Shown here: positions 1 through 8,800 of the stretch, piece after piece
Layout: every line of letters starts with the position of its first letter
Numbering within the stretch: the first letter of the stretch is position 1
From: CAZBMJ01 sp964493205
GTDB taxonomy: Bacteria; Myxococcota; UBA727; JABDBI01
Assembly (NCBI GenBank): GCA_964493205.1
Contig: CAZBMJ010000030.1
Location: 1 to 28,898, forward strand
Direction of reading: 5' to 3'
Length of the DNA stretch: 28,898 bases
Program-made: the position numbers and the translations under genes
The notes under the pieces: model-generated
What the model saw: the letters and a program-made list of their open reading frames with translations, nothing else
Database searches by the model: none
Told to the model about the DNA's origin: nothing

Positions 1-1
1 T

Positions 2-304
2 TTAAAAAATCGGATGATTTTTAAAAAAGTGGTCTAGACAAATGGGTGCACTATAATGTGCTTGGTTGGTCGAGTTGCTCATATATTTTTCAAACATTTT
101 GAAATGACGTAGATAACCTTCATGTTTCTCAAAATAAATACACCACCCAGCCATATCATTATTTCCGATGACGTTTGGCAATTTTAAGCTAAGCTGAGAA
201 AATGATAATTGTTCCGCTAACAGCTTTTCATTAAATTTAGAACAGTCTGCTGCCAATAAAAAAGAAGATAAGGTTGCTTGAACCAGGGCCAATAAAAATT
301 TCAT
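2..304 (-). CDS. Small exported protein of unknown function
   Basis: A 100-residue protein with a hydrophobic N-terminus (MKFLLALVQATLSSFLLAAD) that looks like a cleavable Sec signal peptide, leaving a mature chain of about 80 residues. Three cysteines lie in the mature part (in ADCSKF, GWCIYF and PICLDH). The stop codon falls at the very edge of the window, so the gene is complete but its downstream context is not visible. A GGA-containing purine stretch precedes the ATG. I do not recognise the family; periplasmic or secreted location is inferred from the signal peptide only. Confidence 0.6.
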   Translation of the reverse strand: MKFLLALVQATLSSFLLAADCSKFNEKLLAEQLSFSQLSLKLPNVIGNNDMAGWCIYFEKHEGYLRHFKMFEKYMSNSTNQAHYSAPICLDHFFKNHPIF

Positions 305-599
305 ATTGATAATTCCATACTATTTATTAAACTAAATAATAACAACAATAAACAAGTTGTTTAAAATGTCAATACAATATATAGAATATAAAAATAATCA
401 TATAATTACATATTATTTAATACTGTTATGATGGAAAATGTTTAAAAATTTAATAAATAGTTATAACAATATACATATTTAAAACATCTATTGATCTGCC
501 TAAATGTGGTAAAAAGTAGGATATTTTTTAAAAATCAGCTTTTAAGCTGTAATTTCCAAATTAAATAATAAAATACGCAAAATAAATGCATGGTGGGTT
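305..599. other. AT-rich divergent intergenic region
   Basis: This stretch separates two divergently transcribed small exported-protein genes and must hold both promoters. It is almost pure A/T with many TATAAT-like strings, so no single promoter can be picked out with confidence. A GGTGGG Shine-Dalgarno-like sequence sits just before the ATG at 600. No RNA gene or conserved reading frame was seen. Confidence 0.5.
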
Positions 600-848
600 A
601 TGATTAAATATATAAAATTAACTTCTTTTGTTTTGCTATTTTTATCAGGTTTTTTAGAGGCTTATTCTAATCAAAAAGACTATTCTGAAAATCCTTTGTA
701 TGGGCCACTGCAATGGCGTTATGTTCAAGGAATAGGATATAGAAAATTTACTAAATATGGAGCTCTACGCAAAGATTATTCTGATATTAGGGATACTTTT
801 TATTATCGATATCGCTATAATCCGGGTGGTGGCAGCTATCGCTTTTAA
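600..848 (+). CDS. Small Tyr/Arg-rich exported protein
   Basis: An 82-residue protein. The first 21 residues are a hydrophobic signal peptide (core FVLLFLSGFLEAYS). The mature part is rich in Tyr, Arg and Gly, with clusters such as FYYRYRYNPGGGSYRF at the C-terminus. The start is supported by a GGTGGG Shine-Dalgarno-like sequence two bases upstream. Its stop overlaps the stop of the convergent lipoprotein gene by four bases. No family is recognised. The aromatic/cationic tail could bind a surface or nucleic acid, but nothing in the sequence proves a role. Confidence 0.6.
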   Translation: MIKYIKLTSFVLLFLSGFLEAYSNQKDYSENPLYGPLQWRYVQGIGYRKFTKYGALRKDYSDIRDTFYYRYRYNPGGGSYRF

Positions 849-1921
849 TTATTAAAAATTTCTTTATAAAATTTACTAGCACTTGGTTCACTGCTTATAT
901 TTGTTGCTTCTTGTTTGTAGTCATAAGCAAAGCTATCAAGGCGAAAATGTAGATAAAGTACTCCACTGCCATGAGTGCTTAAAAAGATAGTATTTGCTAT
1001 ATTTTTTTCATAATCTATAGCGGCTTCTCCTATGGTTTGCCAAAAATTATTAATACGTTTTTTATCTTTTGTGTCTTCTAAATATTGTGCATAGGTGCGT
1101 AAGTGTAATAAATTTTTATTTTCTTTGCTGTTAACATCGCTATTAAAAGGGCAAGGGCTTATAAGCCTATCTTTTGCAAAAGTATTTTGAAAAAAAATTG
1201 TGGCATCTTTATATTTTTGATTTGGTAATAAACCCATTTTTTTATAAACTGTTGAATTTGCTACTAATCCTAAAAATCTTGTTTGGTAATCTTGGCTATT
1301 AAAATCAAATCCTAAAAATGAAAATTCGCAGTGAGCAAAATAGTTTTTATAGGTGTCTCGTAATTTATATACAGAAAAATCTTTTTTTTGAGCAAGCCAA
1401 AAAAATTCTTTATCTTCATGAGCTTGGGATATTGGTGGAGATTTAAGCATCAGGCCATTATCTTTTTCCACCTCAAAAGCAGTAATAGCTTTGTTTATTA
1501 AGTAGCGTAAGTTGTCGTTTTCTTTATTTGAGTCGGCAAGTTCTGATAAAAAATTTTTACGGCTTAATACAATATTATTTTTTTTAAAACGCACTACCTG
1601 CTTAGATTTTTGTAATTCATAGCTAAACATTCCAACAGTTTTAGTGATGATTTCAGATGTGGCAATTTTGTTTGAACTGCTAGGCACTATAGAGTTATTA
1701 GGGCTATTAGATTTATTAGAGCTATTAGTGTTGTTAGTGCTATTAGAGTTATTAGGGCTATTAGTGTTGTTAGTGCTATTAGGGCTATTAGAGTTATTAG
1801 TGTTATTAGGGCTATTAGTGTTGTTAGTGCTATTAGAGTTATTAGTGTTATTAGAGCTATTAGGGTTTTGTGCGCAAGAACTTAATAAAAAAATAACTAA
1901 TAATTTACATAATATATGCAT
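845..1921 (-). CDS. Lipoprotein with Asn-rich repeat linker
   Basis: A 358-residue protein beginning with a lipoprotein signal peptide whose lipobox LLSSC places the lipidated Cys at residue 16. Residues 23-76 are 18 consecutive three-residue units of the form [STP]-N-[NSK], a flexible tether that would hold the C-terminal domain away from the membrane. The remaining ~270 residues are a mixed, apparently globular domain (for example FLSTHGSGVLYLHF near residue 320) that I do not recognise. It sits tail-to-tail with the small Tyr/Arg-rich gene. It is probably an envelope lipoprotein; the tether-plus-domain layout recurs in the lipoprotein at 24960-26435. Confidence 0.7.
   Translation of the reverse strand: MHILCKLLVIFLLSSCAQNPNSSNNTNNSNSTNNTNSPNNTNNSNSPNSTNNTNSPNNSNSTNNTNSSNKSNSPNNSIVPSSSNKIATSEIITKTVGMFSYELQKSKQVVRFKKNNIVLSRKNFLSELADSNKENDNLRYLINKAITAFEVEKDNGLMLKSPPISQAHEDKEFFWLAQKKDFSVYKLRDTYKNYFAHCEFSFLGFDFNSQDYQTRFLGLVANSTVYKKMGLLPNQKYKDATIFFQNTFAKDRLISPCPFNSDVNSKENKNLLHLRTYAQYLEDTKDKKRINNFWQTIGEAAIDYEKNIANTIFLSTHGSGVLYLHFRLDSFAYDYKQEATNISSEPSASKFYKEIFNN
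1694..1855 (-). repeat. 9-bp tandem repeat coding an Asn-rich linker
   Basis: About 18 imperfect copies of a 9-base unit, seen on the plus strand as variations of NTATTAGNG, encode residues 23-76 of the lipoprotein. The unit is a multiple of three, so gain or loss of copies keeps the reading frame and changes only linker length. The plus-strand reading of this block gives a spurious Leu-rich frame. Confidence 0.85.
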
Positions 1922-2158
1922 TTCTAATCCTTTTAATGTTAAAAATTAGGTATTATATCATTTTTTTGCTAAAAAATAGTCTCCTATTGATTATTTAGAT
2001 AATTTATTTATTGTATTTTTAATAATTGTTAAAAATAGGGTTATTAAATGAATAAAATTAAGGTGTTATTGTTGTATTTTCTTTTTTATTATTTATAAAC
2101 TCATCCTACTAATTATAAAGTTATAACTAAAAAAGCCGATATTCTTTAAACTTATATT

Positions 2159-2638
2159 TTAACGATGAGTTAATCGTAAAGCTCTTCTTTTTTTAGCATC
2201 TTCTTGGATTTGTTGTTGTTCCAAAGTTAAGTCTATAAGTTTAGGGCATTTTTTTGGTTTGCTGTGCTCATCTAGGGCTACAAAAGTGCAGAGTGCTTTT
2301 GCAGCTAGAGTTCTTTCTTGAGTTAAAATATTTTCAGCAATAACAATCGTTTCAACTTCCATGCTGGTATTAAAAACAGCGCTCACTTTGCTTTTTAGAA
2401 TAACCACTTGGCCGTGCTTGATTGGGTAAATAAAGTGAACTTCGTCAAAAGAAGCGGTTACTACAATGCTTGCGCTGTGACGTCCTGCACTGACAGCTGC
2501 GCAAATATCTATCCAGCTCATAATTTGACCACCAAAAACAGTGCCTAAAGCGTTAGTGGATTGTGGCATGACCATTTGAGTCATTTCGACATAGCTATAA
2601 TCTGGTGTGTAAGGCTTTTTCTGTGAATCTATGAGCAT
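2159..2638 (-). CDS. Acyl-CoA thioesterase, YciA/ACOT hot-dog family
   Basis: A 159-residue single hot-dog-fold thioesterase, close to the usual length of YciA-type enzymes, which hydrolyse acyl-CoA to free fatty acid and CoA in the cytoplasm. The diagnostic stretch is STNALGTVFGGQIMSWIDIC at about residues 27-46: the N-x-x-G-x-x-FGG motif followed by the catalytic-helix Asp. A later block, SFDEVHFIYPIKHGQVV, is also typical. The start lies 16 bases downstream of the mature 3' end of tmRNA on the same strand, so part of its mRNA may come from read-through of ssrA. The C-terminal tail is Lys/Arg-rich. Family assignment is secure; substrate chain length cannot be read from sequence. Confidence 0.88.
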   Translation of the reverse strand: MLIDSQKKPYTPDYSYVEMTQMVMPQSTNALGTVFGGQIMSWIDICAAVSAGRHSASIVVTASFDEVHFIYPIKHGQVVILKSKVSAVFNTSMEVETIVIAENILTQERTLAAKALCTFVALDEHSKPKKCPKLIDLTLEQQQIQEDAKKRRALRLTHR

Positions 2639-2654
2639 AGTAAACCCTTAAAAA

Positions 2655-3050
2655 TGGTGGAGGTGGCGGGATTTGAACCCGCGTCCGCAAAATGTCTTCA
2701 TTAAACTTCTACATGCTTAGCTATTTGATTTATTCTTCACAAAAACGCCCAAATAGCAGGCTTTTATGCAAAGTTTTTGATCTTTATCTTATTTTAAAGC
2801 CAATCAAAGAAACTTTAAAACCAGCCTTGGGATTGTTTATGCACCGGCTACCCAAAAATCAAAAGACAACACCTTTGGACCAGTGGCTACTTTAAGTTTA
2901 TTAAGCTTAAGCAGCAACGGCAGCTTGGTAGCCACCAAACGCAACATTATTGTTAGCATTTATAGTTTTATTAGCATTTTTAACGCGGTCACTAATACCC
3001 GCAGCATGCCATTTAACGCTTCTATCCCACGTCGAATCCACAACACCCCC
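2655..3050 (-). ncRNA. ssrA: tmRNA (transfer-messenger RNA)
   Basis: The minus strand starts GGGGGTGTTGTGGATTCGAC, a hallmark tmRNA 5' end, and finishes with a T-arm (GGGTTCAAATCCC) and an encoded CCA. The first seven bases, GGGGGTG, pair with CACCTCC near the 3' end (one G:U pair), forming the acceptor stem and fixing both ends of the 396-base gene. tmRNA rescues stalled ribosomes by acting as an alanyl-tRNA and then templating a degradation tag. The tag frame sits near the middle as expected. It is a standard one-piece tmRNA with its own upstream promoter. rpoZ and an sspB-like gene lie divergently beside it. Confidence 0.96.
2907..2957 (-). other. tmRNA tag reading frame (ANNNVAFGGYQAAVAA)
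   Basis: The internal frame GCT AAC AAT AAT ... GCT GCT TAA gives the tag ANNNVAFGGYQAAVAA plus stop. The C-terminal VAA fits ClpX/ClpA recognition, and an Ala-Asn start is common for resume codons. The frame is also open one in-phase step upstream, from a GCT AAT at 2970-2975, which would give a tag six residues longer. I prefer the shorter one because its length and start match known tags. A second in-frame stop context (TAAGCTTAATAA) follows. Confidence 0.75.
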
Positions 3051-3055
3051 AGGTG

Positions 3056-3084
3056 ATTATAACCACTAAAACCAAAGAGTACAA
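3056..3084 (-). promoter_or_regulatory. Sigma70-type promoter of tmRNA
   Basis: On the minus strand, TTGTAC (3084-3079), a 17-base spacer and a perfect TATAAT (3061-3056) end six bases before the first base of mature tmRNA. The spacing predicts initiation at or within a few bases of the mature 5' end. This is the clearest promoter in the window. Confidence 0.8.
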
Positions 3085-3177
3085 GGTGCTTAGGAAATTA
3101 GCGCAAAATAGCTTATGAATGCCTATTGAACTTTCCTTTATAAACTGGTTAACTAAACTTGTTATTTAGGAGGTTTT

Positions 3178-3432
3178 ATGGCTCGAGTTACAGTAGAAGA
3201 TTGTCTGAAGCATGTTGACAACAGGTTTGCCATGGTACTGTTGGCAGCAGCAAGAACTAGGCAGCTCATGAAAGGCAGCCGCCCATTGGTGGATGGGCAT
3301 AAAAATAATGAACAAGTTACAGCACTTAGAGAAATCGCTGCTACTAAAGTTAGATTTGATAGAAGTGTACGCTCTGTTTTAGAATCCTCTTTGTCAGATT
3401 TGCATAGAGAATATGAAGCTGCCAATAAATAA
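3178..3432 (+). CDS. rpoZ: RNA polymerase omega subunit
   Basis: An 84-residue protein with the full omega pattern: MARVTVEDCLKHVDNRFAMV at the N-terminus, then LLAAARTRQLMKG and a conserved TALREIAATKVRF block at about residues 48-60. Omega binds the beta-prime subunit and helps assemble RNA polymerase. The start follows a strong AGGAGG ribosome site. Wording such as TALREIAA resembles omega proteins of deltaproteobacteria. The next gene begins 17 bases after the stop, so rpoZ and the sspB-like gene are probably co-transcribed. Confidence 0.95.
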   Translation: MARVTVEDCLKHVDNRFAMVLLAAARTRQLMKGSRPLVDGHKNNEQVTALREIAATKVRFDRSVRSVLESSLSDLHREYEAANK

Positions 3433-3449
3433 AAATTTTTGAGAAAATT

Positions 3450-3911
3450 ATGCCAATAAATAATGTTGTGGCTGTTAATTTTGGTAATAATAAGATTACT
3501 AATAAAAATAATGAAAAAAAACAAATATTTGAAGAGTTATTGCTTTTAGGTACCGTTAGTGTAATTTTTGATGCTCGATTAGGAGAAGTTAAGATTCCTT
3601 CAAGGTTTTGTGGTTATAGTGACCTTCGTTTAAATTTTTGTTATCAATTTCATATTGCAGATTTTAATTTTAATGATGTAGGTGTTTGGGCTACCTTATC
3701 TTTTGATGAAGGTGATTTTTTTTGCTTTGTTCCTTGGAAGGCTATTTATGGGATTCAAGGTTTAAAAGATAATAAGATTTTTTCTTGGCCAAGCAGCTTT
3801 CCTAAAGACATAAGTTCAGATTTAGTAGATGAGTTAGGAAAAGAAGAAAAAAGTGACTTACTTGGTAAAGTTATAAAAATAGATTTTTCAGGATTTAGTA
3901 AAAATAATTAA
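3450..3911 (+). CDS. sspB: SspB-like ClpXP adaptor
   Basis: A 153-residue protein. Its core, from GTVSVIFDARLGEVKIPSRF to WATLSFDEGDFFCFVPWKAI (about residues 34-104), follows the alphaproteobacterial/deltaproteobacterial SspB pattern: V-x-I-P start, a Q-F-H-I strand, then a TLSF...VPW-A-I hairpin. SspB binds the N-terminal part of SsrA tags and hands tagged proteins to ClpXP. The C-terminal tail after residue ~110 is variable and charged, ending with a short basic/hydrophobic segment (GKVIKIDFSGF) where SspB proteins carry their ClpX-binding tail. Context supports the call, with ssrA 400 bases away. An N-terminal Asn/Lys-rich extension of ~25 residues is unusual. Confidence 0.75.
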   Translation: MPINNVVAVNFGNNKITNKNNEKKQIFEELLLLGTVSVIFDARLGEVKIPSRFCGYSDLRLNFCYQFHIADFNFNDVGVWATLSFDEGDFFCFVPWKAIYGIQGLKDNKIFSWPSSFPKDISSDLVDELGKEEKSDLLGKVIKIDFSGFSKNN

Positions 3912-3942
3912 CTATTTCTATGAATTATTTATATTTTTTAGT

Positions 3943-3970
3943 TGTCTAGCTATTTCTATTTATAGATAAT
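3943..3970 (+). promoter_or_regulatory. Possible promoter of the mla-like operon
   Basis: TTGTCT at 3943-3948, a 16-base spacer and GATAAT at 3965-3970 lie in the 91-base gap before the ATPase gene, leaving a leader of roughly 25-30 bases. In such AT-rich sequence chance matches are common, so this is tentative. Confidence 0.35.
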
Positions 3971-4002
3971 ATTATTTGTTAGTAATCAGTTTGAGATAAT
4001 AT

Positions 4003-4779
4003 ATGACAGATCCCTCTTTAGCTGTAGAATTCGTGAATGTAGCAAAAAAATTTGATAGTCAAGTCGTTTGCAAAGATATAAATCTTAAAATTCAGAAACG
4101 TCAAATTTTATCTATTTTAGGACCTTCTGGTTGTGGAAAAACCGTTACTATTAAAATGCTTATTGGTTTAATTATGCCAGATTCAGGTTCTATATTTTTT
4201 GATAATATTGATATTGCTAAAATAAATAATGAAGAAGATTTGTCGGCTATTCGTAGGCGAATCTCAATGGTCTTTCAGGGATCGGCTTTGTTTGATTCTA
4301 TGAGTGTTTTTGATAATATTGCTTATCCCTTAAAAACATTTACTTCTCTTTCTAAAGAAGAAATAGAACATAAAGTTTTTCATACTTTAGATCTTGTGGG
4401 CTTGCCTGAAGCAGCTTATAAAAGCCCGCCAGAGCTTTCTGGTGGTATGAAAAAACGTATAGGATTGGCAAGAGCTATAATAACTGAACCAGAAATTATA
4501 CTTTATGATGAACCTAATGCTGGTCTTGATCCTATTAATACGACGAGAATTGTTGATTTGATTTTAATGCTTAGAGAAAAGTATTCTTGCACAAGCATTG
4601 TGATCACTCACGATATGAATGTAGCAGGTAATATTAGTGATAATGTTGCGTTTATGTATGCTGGCAGAGTTAGGAAAACAGGTACTATGGAAGAATTTAG
4701 GCAGAGTGAGGATCCTGTTGTTAGAGGTTTTGTTTTAGGTGATCCATCGGTTTTATTAACCACGTTTGGGGGATTTTAA
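4003..4779 (+). CDS. ABC transporter ATPase, MlaF-like
   Basis: A 258-residue nucleotide-binding subunit with all ABC motifs: Walker A GPSGCGKT (about residues 41-48), a Q-loop in MVFQGSALFDS, the signature LSGGMKKR, Walker B IILYDEPNAGLDP and an H-loop in VITHDMN. The signature Gly-Gly-Met-x-(K/R)-R and the NAGLDP turn are typical of MlaF/Ttg2A ATPases that power phospholipid movement between inner and outer membranes in Gram-negative bacteria. The partner MCE protein starts five bases after its stop, which supports the role. The permease MlaE, normally just upstream, is not in this window. Confidence 0.88.
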   Translation: MTDPSLAVEFVNVAKKFDSQVVCKDINLKIQKRQILSILGPSGCGKTVTIKMLIGLIMPDSGSIFFDNIDIAKINNEEDLSAIRRRISMVFQGSALFDSMSVFDNIAYPLKTFTSLSKEEIEHKVFHTLDLVGLPEAAYKSPPELSGGMKKRIGLARAIITEPEIILYDEPNAGLDPINTTRIVDLILMLREKYSCTSIVITHDMNVAGNISDNVAFMYAGRVRKTGTMEEFRQSEDPVVRGFVLGDPSVLLTTFGGF

Positions 4780-4783
4780 TTAA

Positions 4784-5821
4784 ATGAATACTAAAAAAGG
4801 TTACTCCCAAGATGTATTACTGGGGTTATTTGTTTTATTAGGGTTAGTACTAGCTTTTTTAGCAGTATTTTTTATTGGCAAAGAAAAACGTTTATTTGAT
4901 AGACGAGTAACTATTGAAACAACTTTTAGTAATGTAGCAGGACTTGCTATTGGAGCAGATGTATTACTTTCTGGTGTAGTTATTGGTAGCGTAAATAAAA
5001 TAAATTTCCCCAATATTGAACTTATGCAGTCTAATTCAAAAGATGTGACAGTGATCCTAGATATATCTAAAAAATCTATTAAATGGATTAGAGAAGATTC
5101 TATCGCCAGAATAGATAGCAAAGGTTTGTTGGGAGATAAAATAGTTAATATTACTATTGGTTCCTACGAGAGCCCTCAAATATTGCCTGAGGGCCGAGTA
5201 AAATCATTACCTTCTGTAGATTTCAATAAAGCTTTATTAAAAGCGCAGGATATATTAGACAACGTTAGTGAGACAGTAACCGATGTTAGAGATGTCTTTA
5301 AAAGTTTTATGCAAAATGGTGGTGAAGATTCTTTGATTGCATCAGTAAAGTCTTTGCAATCCATATTGAAAGAAGTTCAAAGTGGTCAAGGAGTTATATC
5401 AAGTTTGATTTATGATAAGCAGGCAGGAAGTGACGCAAAAGATTCTATTAAATCATTTAGTGCGATGATGAAAGAAATAAAAGAGGGGAATGGTTTAATC
5501 AACAGCGTAATATACGAACAAAAAGGTAAAGAAATTGTTTACAATGTGTCTAATTTGCTTACAGAGATTAAAACAGGCAATGGTATTTTGCATGATTTGA
5601 TTTACTCTACTGATAAGGGCCAATTCATACGCAATCTAAACGACGCTACTGCTGATATAAAAAATATGGCACAAGAAGTGGCTAGTGGAAAAGGATCTTT
5701 AGGTTTGCTCATAAAGGATCCAAGTGTATATAATGAATTATATGGATTTTTAGGTGATTTAAATCGTAATAGAATATTAAAATCAGTTGTGCGTTTTGTT
5801 ATTTCTAAAGAAGATAAATAA
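4784..5821 (+). CDS. MCE-domain lipid-binding protein, MlaD-like
   Basis: A 345-residue protein with one N-terminal membrane helix (about residues 11-32) and a single MCE domain (about 42-128, with FSNVAGLAIGADVLLSGVVIG). MCE domains form hexameric rings that carry lipids across the periplasm. After it come a coiled-coil-like helical region and four copies of a G-x-G motif: SGQGVISSLIYD (200-211), EGNGLINSVIYE (234-245), TGNGILHDLIYS (264-275) and SGKGSLGLLIKD (301-312). Such G-rich turn repeats occur in longer deltaproteobacterial MlaD relatives. The gene sits immediately after the MlaF-like ATPase and 13 bases before the peptidase gene, so these three probably form one operon. Confidence 0.87.
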   Translation: MNTKKGYSQDVLLGLFVLLGLVLAFLAVFFIGKEKRLFDRRVTIETTFSNVAGLAIGADVLLSGVVIGSVNKINFPNIELMQSNSKDVTVILDISKKSIKWIREDSIARIDSKGLLGDKIVNITIGSYESPQILPEGRVKSLPSVDFNKALLKAQDILDNVSETVTDVRDVFKSFMQNGGEDSLIASVKSLQSILKEVQSGQGVISSLIYDKQAGSDAKDSIKSFSAMMKEIKEGNGLINSVIYEQKGKEIVYNVSNLLTEIKTGNGILHDLIYSTDKGQFIRNLNDATADIKNMAQEVASGKGSLGLLIKDPSVYNELYGFLGDLNRNRILKSVVRFVISKEDK

Positions 5822-5834
5822 GGATTTAAAAATT

Positions 5835-8800
5835 ATGAAGCTGCCTTTTTTTACAAATAAAAGTAAATATTCACGTAATTTTTTACTTTCTTTAATAATC
5901 ATTGCTTTGAGTTATTCTTCTTTAAGTCATTTAACCGAAGTTTTGCCAAAAATTTCTAAATCATTACTTTTTAATATTTTGCCAAAAGTTGGCTTAATAG
6001 TAAATGAAAATTATGTAGACCCAAAAAGAATTGATCTAAGTAAAATGCTTGTATCAATGCTTAGCACTGCAGAATCAAAAATTTCTAAATTAGTAATTAA
6101 GTTGCCAAAGTCCTTACAAGAAATAGCTCATAAGCAAAATAAGAATAGTAAGTCTGTAGAGTCTGTGATTTCAGATTCTTCTATGTCTCAAGAGCCTAAA
6201 GAGCAAGTAGAAAAAGAATTTGTAATACTTGAAATGGGGAATAGCAAAACATCACTTGAATATGAAGCTCCTAAATCTATTTGGGGATTAATATTTTTTA
6301 TGCGTGATGTTCTTAATTTTATTGAAGAGCAAATAAAAAAACAAAATGTTACAGAAAAATCTCGTGGCAGTACTGAACCTATAAATCTTGAAGACCTTGA
6401 AGTTTCTATTACTAACGCCATGTTAGAAACACTAGACCCACATTCATTTTATCTGGACTCTAAAAGAGCAAAAGAACTCACTGTTACCACTAAAGGTGAG
6501 TTTGGCGGTATTGGTATAGTTATTTCTGTAAAAGACGGGTTTTTAACAGTAATAAGTCCTGTTGATAATACTCCAGCATCTTTAGTGGGAGTAAAAGCAA
6601 AGGATAAAATTATTCAAATAGATGACACTTCGGCTATTAATATGGATCTTAACGATGCTGTTAATATGCTTAGAGGTGAGCCTGGTTCAAAAGTTAGAAT
6701 TACTGTTGAAAGAGAAAATGCGCCTAAACCAATAGAATTAACTATGAAAAGAGCAATTATCAAGGTTGATTCTGTTAATTATTCTTTACTGAATAACGAG
6801 ATAGGCTATTTAAGAATTAAAGCATTCCAAGGTCAAACCGGTGATGATGTTAAAGCAGCGGTACTTGCTATGAAAAAATCTTCTAAAAATAAACTTAATG
6901 GTTTAATATTAGATGTACGTGACAACCCAGGAGGTCTTTTAAGAGAAGCACTCTCTATTTCAGACTTATTTCTAGATGGTGGAGAAGTTGTTTCTACAAA
7001 AGGCGCCCTTGAATCTAGTAAACAAGTGGAAATGGCTTCTAAGGGACAGATAGACGCTAATCTAAAAATAGTTATTCTTACCAATGCAGGTTCAGCTTCA
7101 GCTTCAGAAATTATTGCTGGTGCTTTGAAATACAGAGATAGAGCTATTGTGATAGGTGAGCGAACATTTGGTAAAGGCTCTGTACAAATGCTTTTTGATT
7201 TTGAAAAAGATGCAACTCTAAAGCTTACAGTTGCTCAGTATTTTGCTCCTGAAGATAGAGTTATTCAAACATTTGGTATTGAGCCAGATATTACGCTTAA
7301 CGAAGTTCATGCTAGTAAATTAGAAAATATGAGTATTTTTCCTAATCTTTCCTTTAGAGAAGCCGATCTAGATGCTCACTTATTGGCTGATAAATTTAGA
7401 GAAGAAAAACCTTTGTTTGTATTAAAATATTTAATGCCAGAATCAAAAAATGAAAAAGAAAATTATAGCAATAATAAGCCAGATGTTAACGTTTTGAAAA
7501 AAGATTTCAACGTAAAACTTTCTATGGAAATTTTGGCTGCAGCTAAAAATCCTTTGAGAGCTCCTATGTTAGCTGAAGCAGAAAAAGTGGCTAAAAAACT
7601 ATCTTTAGAAGAAGAAAAAAAGATTATTGAAGCTTTAAAAAAACATAAAATAGATTGGTCTGTTGGCAGCGAGCAAACTAAAAACAAAAATATTAGCTAT
7701 AAAATTACTGATAATAAGTCTGTTTTAGGCGGAGAAAAACTTAAAGTAAGTATCAAAATTAAAAATACTTCAGATAAACCACTGTATCAAGTGCATGGTA
7801 TTACTGCTTCAAAAACACCACTTTTTGATCATAGAGAATTTTTATTTGGTAAGCTTGATCCTAATCAAGAAATAGAAAGAAGTTTAGAGTTTGAAATACC
7901 AAAAGATGTAGTTTCTCGTAAGGATTATTTTAGTGTTGAAATTAGAGATAATAGCTTAACTAAAATTAAAGATATTAACGTGCCACTTGATATTGTTGGA
8001 TTAAAAAGACCAAGATTGGCTCATATGATCTTCTTAGAAGACGCCAATTCTCTTGATGCCGACGGTAAGCTGCAAGTTAATGAAGACGTTAATTTGGTCT
8101 TATGGCTAAAAAATGTTGGAGAAGGTAAGGCGTTTGAACCAACAGTGCTTGTGCGCAATCAATCTGGTAGTAAATTATTTTTAAAAACTGGCCGTGAGCA
8201 AAGTAAAGCGCTTTTGCCTAATGAAGAAACTTCCATGCGTTTTTCTTTTAAAGTGACAGAGCCTACAGATGCAATAGATTTTGAATTACAAATTTTTGAT
8301 AGTCAAATCAGAGATATATGGCGAGATAAAATAAAACTTAATGTATCAGACTCAAAAGATAAAACTACCCTAGCAAATACATGGCTTACACCTAGTACTA
8401 AATCCATAGATCTTTTTATGCTAAACAATAATACAGAAGAAAAAATAGCGAGCATTAGCGAAGGTGCATTTTTGCAGGCTATTAGGGAAGATGATAAAAA
8501 ATACATGGTAAAAGTAGTGGATAATTTGATTGGTTTTGTTAAAAAAACTGATGTAAAAAATATAGCTGCTCCAAAGGCTGAACAAAAAAACAGTGCTGGA
8601 GCGTATTTAGTAAACTACAATAGATTTCCACCAAAAATTGACTTAAAATTTGCTGATAATAAAGGATTTAGTCGAGATAAAAAAGGTGTCGTAGTCGCAG
8701 AGATATCTGGTCCAGCTAAAGTTAATGAAGTGTTGATGTACTTAAATGGTAAAAAAGTTTTGTATAAGCAGGTTGAAAAGTATAGTGGTCAAACTAAAAT

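Noticed and set aside
1644..1949. Plus-strand Leu-rich reading frame of 101 residues
   Set aside because: It is the complement of the Asn-rich repeat of the lipoprotein gene; the leucine repeats come only from the 9-bp unit, and there is no separate ribosome site or family match.
2655..2690. Possible tRNA gene from a T-arm and CCA end
   Set aside because: The T-arm and acceptor strand pair with the tmRNA 5' end at 3044-3050; no anticodon arm is present.
2692..2895. Plus-strand reading frame of 67 residues
   Set aside because: It lies wholly inside tmRNA, whose acceptor stem, T-arm, tag frame and promoter are clear on the other strand.
3162..3524. Minus-strand frame across rpoZ and the sspB start
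   Set aside because: It overlaps two well-supported genes and has no family resemblance.
5787..5834. Upstream TTG start for the S41 peptidase
   Set aside because: It lies inside the MCE gene without a ribosome site, while ATG 5835 has AAGGA upstream and begins the expected basic-then-hydrophobic export signal.
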